DNA of 18,160 nucleotides from an uncultured Collinsella sp. GTDB taxonomy: Bacteria > Actinomycetota > Coriobacteriia > Coriobacteriales > Coriobacteriaceae. The notes beneath the pieces are model-generated. The model was given only the letters and a program-made list of their open reading frames with translations, was not told the origin of the DNA and made no database searches. Position 1 is the stretch's first letter; each line of letters begins with the position of its first letter. This document shows, in pieces, positions 13,387 to 18,160 of this stretch. The stretch is taken from positions 1-18,160 of the forward strand of contig CABRIF010000040.1 of the NCBI GenBank assembly GCA_902470925.1, given 5' to 3'. The position numbers were made by a program, and so were the translations under genes.

Positions 13387-14874
13387 CTATCGACCGAGCG
13401 GGTGGTTCGCGATGTCGGCCTTGGCACCCTCCTGGTACTCCCGCCAGGTCTCGGGCGCAAAGTCGCGCATCCAGTAGCCGACGGCGCGCGTGGACACCAG
13501 GCCGGCGACGTTGGCGAAGAACAGCACGATGAAGGCGAACACCGCAACGTTGAGCAGGATGAACGGCAGCGCACCCGCCAGCGCGGCAGAGGTGTCCCCG
13601 TAATAGTAGTAGCTCATCGAGTAGGCCGCCATCGTGGCGCTCGCCTGTATCGTGATGATGGAGAGGAGCACCATCACCACAACCACCGCGATGGCTGTCA
13701 CGATCAGGGAGGGAATCAGCACGGCGGTGAACAGCGGGCCGGTCTTGCCCTGCGTGGTGAGCATCTTCCACGCGCGCGAAACCGACAGGCCGGGCTTCAC
13801 GCGCCAGCAGATGGCCGAGCGCAGCGTCATGATGGCGAACAGCGGGCTCACCAGCAAGCCCAACGCAATGGAGATGAACTCGCCAGCGCCCTCGCCGCCC
13901 GTCAGCCCATCGAGCACGAAGTTGATGCAGAACATAACTGCTCCCAGCGCGCAGCTGGTGAGCACCGCGTTGAAGCCGGCCTCGAGCACGCCGGGGCGCA
14001 CGATCCTGGTGGGCAGCGGCTCACGACGGCCGAACGCCTGCTCGGCGCCCCACTGCTGGATGTAGCCCGTTGCGGCAACGACGCCCGCAACGGGGACGAG
14101 CTGCAGCAGGGCCAGCTTGGCGGGCATCGACCAGTGGCCCGGGGAGGTTTTGAAATCGGCCCAGGCGCGCTTGAGCGGGCTGCGCGGATCGCGGGGCTGC
14201 CCCTGAGGCATCAGGCCCGCATCGGGAGCGGCCGAGGATTGACCGCCGTAGCTCCAGTCAACCGGCGGCGTGTTCGGCTCAGGGCCGGGCGCCGGCGCGG
14301 GGGCAGGTGCAGGCGCAGGTGCGGTCTGCGGCGCGGCGGGAGCGGCTGCCGGAACCGCCCCGGCGGACGGCGCCGCCTCGGGTGCGGCGGGTGGCACGGG
14401 AGCGGCCGGTTGAGCGGCAGCTGGGACGTCCGTCGGCTCGGCTGCGGCGCCAACGGGCTCCGCGGCGGGATCGGGCGACGCCGCATCGCTCGTGCCCGCA
14501 GCCGGCTCCTCAGAAGCCGTCTCAGCGGCGCTGTCGGCCGATGTGGCCTCGGCAAGCGGCTCACCGGCAACGGCAGCGACTGCAACCCCGTCGCCCTCGC
14601 TGACCATGGAGGCACCTGTGGCCTCGGCGACCGGCCCATCGGCAACGGCAGCGTCTGCGACCACAGACCTCTCGGTATCCTGGGATTTCTCGACAACCTC
14701 GGCCTGCTCGGCAACCGTCGACCCCGCCGCCTCAGCTGCGCCGTCGCCCTCATTTTCCTGCCCCACAGCGCCCGTCGGCGTTACCGCAGCACCAGCGAGC
14801 TGCGGCGCTCCGCACGACGGACAGAACGAAGCATCATCGGGGACCGCGCCCCCACACTGCTTGCACTCAGCCAT
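13387..14874 (-). CDS. Zinc-ribbon DUF4013 multi-pass membrane protein
   Basis: 495 residues in three parts. Residues 4-21 are a zinc ribbon (Cys4, Cys7, Cys18, Cys21; CKQCGGAVPDDASFCPSCG). Residues 30-200 are a low-complexity Ala/Glu/Pro linker ending in a PAPAPAPAP run. Residues 235-495 form a DUF4013-like membrane domain with about five or more helices (252-271, 300-322, 332-350, 382-412, 430-460), a basic amphipathic entry (PLKRAWADFK) and the ending ETWREYQEGAKADIANHPLGR. Function is unknown for DUF4013. The ATG at 14874 has AGGAGG 6 nt upstream, an excellent site. A promoter (15075-15080) and a strong 3' hairpin indicate a single-gene unit. The linker makes the tether length and may vary among relatives. 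Confidence 0.85.
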   Translation of the reverse strand: MAECKQCGGAVPDDASFCPSCGAPQLAGAAVTPTGAVGQENEGDGAAEAAGSTVAEQAEVVEKSQDTERSVVADAAVADGPVAEATGASMVSEGDGVAVAAVAGEPLAEATSADSAAETASEEPAAGTSDAASPDPAAEPVGAAAEPTDVPAAAQPAAPVPPAAPEAAPSAGAVPAAAPAAPQTAPAPAPAPAPAPGPEPNTPPVDWSYGGQSSAAPDAGLMPQGQPRDPRSPLKRAWADFKTSPGHWSMPAKLALLQLVPVAGVVAATGYIQQWGAEQAFGRREPLPTRIVRPGVLEAGFNAVLTSCALGAVMFCINFVLDGLTGGEGAGEFISIALGLLVSPLFAIMTLRSAICWRVKPGLSVSRAWKMLTTQGKTGPLFTAVLIPSLIVTAIAVVVVMVLLSIITIQASATMAAYSMSYYYYGDTSAALAGALPFILLNVAVFAFIVLFFANVAGLVSTRAVGYWMRDFAPETWREYQEGAKADIANHPLGR

Positions 14875-14976
14875 ATCTTCCTCCTCGGTCCATGCGCACG
14901 TCGCTCCATGCGCTTGACAGGTATTGTCGCAGACCGCGAGGACAGATGTTCACAAGAACCCTCAACGGTAGGTTTT

Positions 14977-14992
14977 TGTACGCAAATGTACG
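14977..14992. promoter_or_regulatory. Possible operator: TGTACG direct repeat, 10-bp spacing
   Basis: TGTACG at 14977-14982 and again at 14987-14992, exactly one helical turn apart, in an AT-rich patch (TTTTTG ... CAAATG) of an otherwise GC-rich leader. It lies between the promoter at 15075 and the DUF4013 start. No binding protein is known to me for it. Confidence 0.35.
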
Positions 14993-15074
14993 AATCCGGA
15001 CACGCCTCGACCTGGACGCGTCTTATCAAAACGAGGGAGCCGATCGCCCTAACGGGGCACGCACGGCGCCGTGC

Positions 15075-15080
15075 ACTATA
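15075..15080 (-). promoter_or_regulatory. Extended -10 promoter (TGC-TATAGT) for the DUF4013 gene
   Basis: The minus strand reads TTGCTATAGTGC. The hexamer matches the consensus at five of six positions and has a TGn extension; the -35 (CCGCCT at 17 nt) is poor. The start site would be near 15068, giving a leader of about 190 nt before the gene. The rest of the 342-bp gap holds three copies of TCCATGCGC (14889, 14905, 15159) and no gene. Confidence 0.55.
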
Positions 15081-15150
15081 GCAACGCCGGCGCAGAAAGG
15101 CGGCACACATAGGCCTGAAGCGCATCCCAAACGCAACGTCCCACACGGCA

Positions 15151-15170
15151 ACGGCGACTCCATGCGCCGT
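15151..15170 (-). terminator. Weak hairpin after hspR
   Basis: ACGGCG (15151-15156) pairs with CGCCGT (15165-15170) over an 8-nt loop, 46 nt after the hspR stop. No T-run follows. It may end the heat-shock operon, but the evidence is thin. Confidence 0.3.
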
Positions 15171-15216
15171 CACGCGGCACCGAGCATCCCGGCCCGGACC
15201 GCACGATGGCCAATCG

Positions 15217-15630
15217 CTACAGCCCACCGCCGCCCAGCAGGCCGCGCAAGACCTTCTCGGGATCTGCCGAGCCATCGCGCGGCGCCAGCGCCGTGATCCG
15301 CTTCTGCATCTTGAACTCGTGCAGCTCTTCCTCAAGCTGACGCACACGCGCGCGGAGCTTCTCGTTTTCCCGCTCGCGGTCCTCGGCGCGCTCCTTCATG
15401 TCGAGGATGCGCACCACGCCGGCAAGGTTGATACCCTCGTCGGTGAGCTGGTTGATCAGCTCGAGCCGCTCGATGTCGGCCTGCGAGTACAGGCGCGTGT
15501 TGCCGCCCGAGCGCTTGGGATTCACCAGGCCCTTCGACTCGTACACGCGCAGGGTCTGAGGATGCATGCCCGTGAGCTCCGCCGCAACGGAAATCATGTA
15601 CAACGGCTTATCGCGCCCATCCTTGGACAT
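15217..15630 (-). CDS. hspR: Heat-shock repressor HspR (MerR family)
   Basis: 137 residues. HspR represses the dnaK operon in Actinomycetota by binding HAIR operators, with DnaK as corepressor. The winged-helix MerR domain is YMISVAAELTGMHPQTLRVYESKGLVNPKRSGGNTRLYSQADIERLELINQL (about 11-64), with the family sequence LRVYE..GL. A coiled coil follows (about 80-110, ERENEKLRARVRQLEEELHEF), and the tail is Gly-rich. The ribosome site AAGGAGG at 15637-15643 touches an ATG at 15636 but is 6 nt from the ATG at 15630, so the second is the real start. HAIR sites would lie upstream of dnaK, outside this window. Confidence 0.95.
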   Translation of the reverse strand: MSKDGRDKPLYMISVAAELTGMHPQTLRVYESKGLVNPKRSGGNTRLYSQADIERLELINQLTDEGINLAGVVRILDMKERAEDRERENEKLRARVRQLEEELHEFKMQKRITALAPRDGSADPEKVLRGLLGGGGL

Positions 15631-15737
15631 CGTCATCCTCCTTGCCCAGCTGCCGCCGACCCATTCGACGGCCCTTCCATCTTACTCGTATGGCGCCGCT
15701 GCCCGCACACGCCGCGCGGCGCGCCGGCACCGCGGCG

Positions 15738-16703
15738 CTACACGACCGCCCGGTAGCGCTCCACCTTCGAGCGGTACGCACGCACATCGGCATCCCGCAG
15801 CTTTTCCAGCGCCGCGCGCTCCTTGTCGCCCAGCGAGGTGGGAACCTGCACGGCGACCTTCACCATCAGCGCGCCGGTGCGCCCGCGGTTCTTCATATCG
15901 GGCGCGCCCATCTCCTTGAAGCGGAAGGTCTTGCCCGATTGAGTGCCGGCAGGCACCTTCATGCGCACGGTGGCGCCGCCCGGCGTTGGGACATCGACGG
16001 TGCAGCCCAGCGCCGCCTCGTAGATGGAAATCGGCACCTCCAGGCTCATGTCTGCCGTCTTGCCCATGCGCTTGAACAGCGGATGCTCCGCCACATGGAA
16101 CGTCACCAGCAAATCGCCGCGCTCACCGCCGGCGGCCCCGTACTCGCCGCGACGCTTGAACCGCAGCTTGCTGCCGTCGTAGGTGCCCGCCGGAATGGTC
16201 ACGGCCACCGTTTGCTGCTCGCCGGTGGACGGCACGCGATAGGTGACCTGCTGGGACGAGCCGCGGAAGGCATCCTCGAACGACACGTCGATCGATAGCG
16301 ACAGGTCGCCGCCGCGGCGCGGACGAGCTGCACGGCCCTGGCCGCCGCCGAATCCGCCGAACCCGTTGAAGCCGCTGAACCCCTGCGCCCAATTGGAGCC
16401 GCCCACGCCTTCGCCACGCATCACGCTGTCGAAGATGTCGGCCCAGGCGCCGCCTGCGCCGCCGGCATACGACCCACCCTGGCCCGGCGCGCCGCCGAAC
16501 ATGAGCATCTGGTCGTACTCGCGCCGCTTCTCGGAATTCGAGAGCGTGTCGTACGCCTCGCTGATCTCCTTGAACTTCTGCTCGTCGCCGCCGCGATCGG
16601 GATGATACTTCACCGCGAGCTTGCGAAACGCCTTCTTGATGTCGTCATCGGAGGCATCCTTCGATACGCCGAGGACATCGTAGAACGTTTTTGCCGCAGC
16701 CAT
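15738..16703 (-). CDS. dnaJ: DnaJ-type co-chaperone without zinc finger
   Basis: 321 residues. Stimulates DnaK ATPase and delivers unfolded clients. The J domain (about 5-66) has the essential HPD (His34-Pro35-Asp36). A Gly/Phe-rich segment (about 70-128, GFSGFNGFGGFGGG) follows, then two beta-sandwich C-terminal domains (about 130-300, starting DLSLSIDVSFEDAFRGS). The four CxxCxGxG repeats of type I DnaJ are absent, so it is a type II/CbpA-like protein. The ATG at 16703 has AGGGGG about 5 nt upstream. It lies between grpE and hspR and is the third gene of the operon. Whether a second, zinc-finger DnaJ exists elsewhere in the genome cannot be seen. Confidence 0.95.
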   Translation of the reverse strand: MAAAKTFYDVLGVSKDASDDDIKKAFRKLAVKYHPDRGGDEQKFKEISEAYDTLSNSEKRREYDQMLMFGGAPGQGGSYAGGAGGAWADIFDSVMRGEGVGGSNWAQGFSGFNGFGGFGGGQGRAARPRRGGDLSLSIDVSFEDAFRGSSQQVTYRVPSTGEQQTVAVTIPAGTYDGSKLRFKRRGEYGAAGGERGDLLVTFHVAEHPLFKRMGKTADMSLEVPISIYEAALGCTVDVPTPGGATVRMKVPAGTQSGKTFRFKEMGAPDMKNRGRTGALMVKVAVQVPTSLGDKERAALEKLRDADVRAYRSKVERYRAVV

Positions 16704-16736
16704 CGTGGCCCCCTCTCATCGATACGTCCTGTTGAA

Positions 16737-16767
16737 AAGGGCCCCGGGTGCCTATCCCGGAGCCCTT
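16737..16767 (-). terminator. Terminator-like hairpin between grpE and dnaJ
   Basis: AAGGGC (16737-16742) pairs with GCCCTT (16762-16767), then after one mismatch CCGGG (16744-16748) pairs with CCCGG (16756-16760), with a 7-nt loop. On the minus strand it ends in CCCTTTTC, a short T-tract that overlaps the stem. It starts 5 nt after the grpE stop. Partial termination would lower dnaJ-hspR relative to dnaK-grpE. Confidence 0.6.
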
Positions 16768-16772
16768 GCGCG

Positions 16773-17633
16773 CTACTTGTCGGATGCCGCCGGTTCGCTC
16801 TCGCTCGCCTCGGGCTCAGCTGGCTCGGGAGCGGGGCGCTTGGCGCCACCGTAGGTCACCGTCACCATGGCCGGGCGCAAGATCTTACCGCCCATGCGGT
16901 ACCCCTTCTGGTACACGTCGTTGACCGTTTCGTCGAACTGCTCGACGTCCTCAACACGGCCCACCGCCTGGTGGATGTTCGGGTCGAACGCCTCGCCCGC
17001 CGGATCGATCGCCTCGACGCCTTCGCGGTCGAAGACGCTCAGCAGCTTGGAGCGCACCGCGTCCACGCCGTCGACGAATTGCTGAAAGTCCTCGGCGAGC
17101 TCCTGGGTGCGCGCGTGGTCGAGAGCGCGCTCCATGTCGTCCACCACCGGCAGCAGCGCCTCCACGAGCTTCTCGGTGGCGCGCTCGCGCTCGTCCAGGC
17201 GCTCCTGGGCCGTGCGGCGGCGGTAGTTCTCCCAGTCGGCCTGCAGGCGCGCGTGGCGGGCAACCGCATCGGCGGCCTGCTCCTCAGCGGCCTTCTGGGC
17301 CTCGGAAGCCGCCTCGAGCTCCGCGCGGGCGCTCGCCAGGTCCTGCTGGGCCTGCTCGAACTTGAGCTTGAAATCATCGTCGGCTGCCTGCTCGCCTGCG
17401 CGGATAGCAGCCTCGACCATCTCCTCTTCCGTCATGGTCGAACCCTCCTCACCAGCCGGCATATCCTCAACATCTGGGGAGGCCGACGCAGACGTCGCCT
17501 TAGTCGCCTCGTCATCGGCCGCATCGGCGGCGCGATCGCGGGCGTCCTCTACGGGAATCTTCACGTCCGTCTCCTTGGGATCGTGCGGGGCGGCGCTTGC
17601 TGCCGCCCCGGTTCGGTCTGAATGGCTGGACAT
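16773..17633 (-). CDS. grpE: Nucleotide exchange factor GrpE
   Basis: 286 residues, longer than the usual ~200. Releases ADP from DnaK and acts as a dimer. Residues 1-88 are an acidic, probably disordered extension. A long coiled coil spans about 90-170 and includes RLQADWENYRRRT (129-141), the family motif. The C-terminal beta domain carries EAFDPNIHQAVGRVE (214-228) and VYQKGYRMGGKILRPAMVTV (240-259), both diagnostic. The tail is acidic and Pro/Glu-rich. The ATG at 17633 is 2 nt after the dnaK stop, so translation is coupled. An 8-bp hairpin covers codons 9-16. Confidence 0.96.
   Translation of the reverse strand: MSSHSDRTGAAASAAPHDPKETDVKIPVEDARDRAADAADDEATKATSASASPDVEDMPAGEEGSTMTEEEMVEAAIRAGEQAADDDFKLKFEQAQQDLASARAELEAASEAQKAAEEQAADAVARHARLQADWENYRRRTAQERLDERERATEKLVEALLPVVDDMERALDHARTQELAEDFQQFVDGVDAVRSKLLSVFDREGVEAIDPAGEAFDPNIHQAVGRVEDVEQFDETVNDVYQKGYRMGGKILRPAMVTVTYGGAKRPAPEPAEPEASESEPAASDK
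17587..17609. other. 8-bp hairpin in the first codons of grpE
   Basis: GGGGCGGC (17587-17594) and GCCGCCCC (17602-17609) with a 7-nt loop, encoding codons 9-16 (Ala-rich). It sits 24 nt after the start codon. It may just reflect Ala/Gly codons, or affect translation. Confidence 0.5.
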
Positions 17634-17635
17634 GC

Positions 17636-18131
17636 CTACTTGTTGTCCTCGTCGTCAACGACCTCGTAGTCGGCGTCGACCACGTCGTCATCGGAGGCAG
17701 CGGCAGCGCCGTCGGCACCCGGGGCAGCCTGCTGCGCGTCGGCGTACACCATCTGCGCGAGCTTGTAGGCAACCTCCTGGAGCTTGTCGCCGGCGGCCTT
17801 GATGGCGTCGACATCGCTGCCCTCGAGCGCCTTCTTGGCGTCGGCGATCGCGGTGTCGGCCTCGCCCTTCGCGTCGGCCGGGACCTTGTCGCCCAACTCG
17901 GAGAGGGTCTGCTCGGTGGAGTAGCAGAGGCTGTCGGTCTGGTTGCGGGCCTCGACCTCCTCCTTCTGCTTCTTGTCCTCCTCGGCGTGGGACTCGGCGT
18001 CCTTCACCATACGGTCGACTTCCTCGTCGGACAGGGCGGTGGAGCCGGAGATGGTGATGGACTGCTCCTTGCCGGTGCCCTTGTCCTTGGCCGAGACCTT
18101 CACGATGCCGTTGGCATCGATGTCGAAGGTG
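17636..18131 (-). CDS. dnaK: Chaperone DnaK, C-terminal part only
   Basis: The last ~164 residues of DnaK. It starts inside the substrate-binding beta domain (TFDIDANGIVKVSAKDKGTGKEQSITI), continues with the helical lid (LSDEEVDRMVKDAESHAEEDKKQKEEVEARNQTDSL...), and ends in a Gly/Ala linker and acidic tail (DDDVVDADYEVVDDEDNK), close to the EEVD-like tail of bacterial DnaK. The ATPase domain and start lie beyond the window. The residues before TFDI in a naive translation (MGSEMCIRDS) come from adapter. This is the first known gene of the dnaK-grpE-dnaJ-hspR operon. Confidence 0.97.
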
Positions 18132-18160
18132 CTGTCTCTTATACACATCTCCGAGCCCAC
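18132..18160 (+). other. Illumina Nextera adapter (i7 side), artefact
   Basis: 18132-18150 is CTGTCTCTTATACACATCT, the complement of the transposon mosaic end, followed by CCGAGCCCAC, the start of the Nextera read-2 adapter. Genuine sequence ends at 18131. Confidence 0.99.

Noticed and set aside
13402..15081. 559-residue plus-strand frame
   Set aside because: Antisense to the zinc-ribbon DUF4013 gene; no ribosome site and Arg/Gly/His-biased composition.
1..18160. tRNA, rRNA, CRISPR array, insertion sequence or phage genes
   Set aside because: No GGTTCGA-type T-loop, regularly spaced repeats, transposase or integrase motifs were seen on either strand.

Overview
This is an 18.2 kb contig from a high-GC Gram-positive bacterium. 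It is most likely a member of the Actinomycetota, and the gene set and style suggest the class Coriobacteriia (Collinsella/Olsenella-like). The pointers are a dnaK-grpE-dnaJ-hspR heat-shock operon with a MerR-type HspR repressor, the tmk-holB-ricT block, a zinc-ribbon DUF4013 membrane protein, a long-form hibernation factor and strongly GC-rich codon use. The taxonomic placement is inference. Both ends (1-47 and 18132-18160) are untrimmed Illumina Nextera adapter, so the two outermost genes (a DUF523 gene and dnaK) are cut by library ends and any peptide read through those ends is artificial.

Every gene I can support lies on the minus strand, so the window is read from right to left. (1) 18131-15217: dnaK (C-terminal part), grpE, dnaJ without a zinc finger, and hspR. 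A terminator-like hairpin sits between grpE and dnaJ. (2) 14874-13387: a zinc-ribbon/Ala-Pro-linker/DUF4013 membrane protein with its own extended -10 promoter and a strong hairpin after it. (3) 13233-9688: tmk, holB and ricT. holB and ricT overlap, and ricT carries an extra cysteine cluster and a long arginine-rich tail. (4) 9382-8597: comF, whose ribosome binding site lies in a strong hairpin, preceded by an intergenic stretch of tandem palindromes. (5) 8348-7028: a probable structured RNA of about 270 nt behind a TATAAT promoter, followed by a lipoprotein amino-acid-type binding protein with no transporter genes beside it. (6) 6789-6205: hpf. (7) 6130-5174: a DegV fatty-acid-binding protein. 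(8) 5078-1749: a tightly coupled four-gene run made of a hydroxyisobutyrate-dehydrogenase-type reductase with a His/Cys-rich tail, a small membrane protein, a helical-repeat protein, and an NAD-type isocitrate dehydrogenase. (9) 1668-48: a membrane-anchored SurA-N-like protein and the start of a DUF523 (thiouracil-desulfurase-like) protein.

Most of the window is housekeeping: protein folding, DNA replication (TMP kinase and clamp-loader delta prime), ribosome hibernation and central metabolism. I see no mobile element, phage gene, CRISPR array, tRNA or rRNA. The least explained items are the structured RNA between comF and the lipoprotein gene, the 12-residue metal-binding-type repeat at the end of the reductase, and the RicT extensions.
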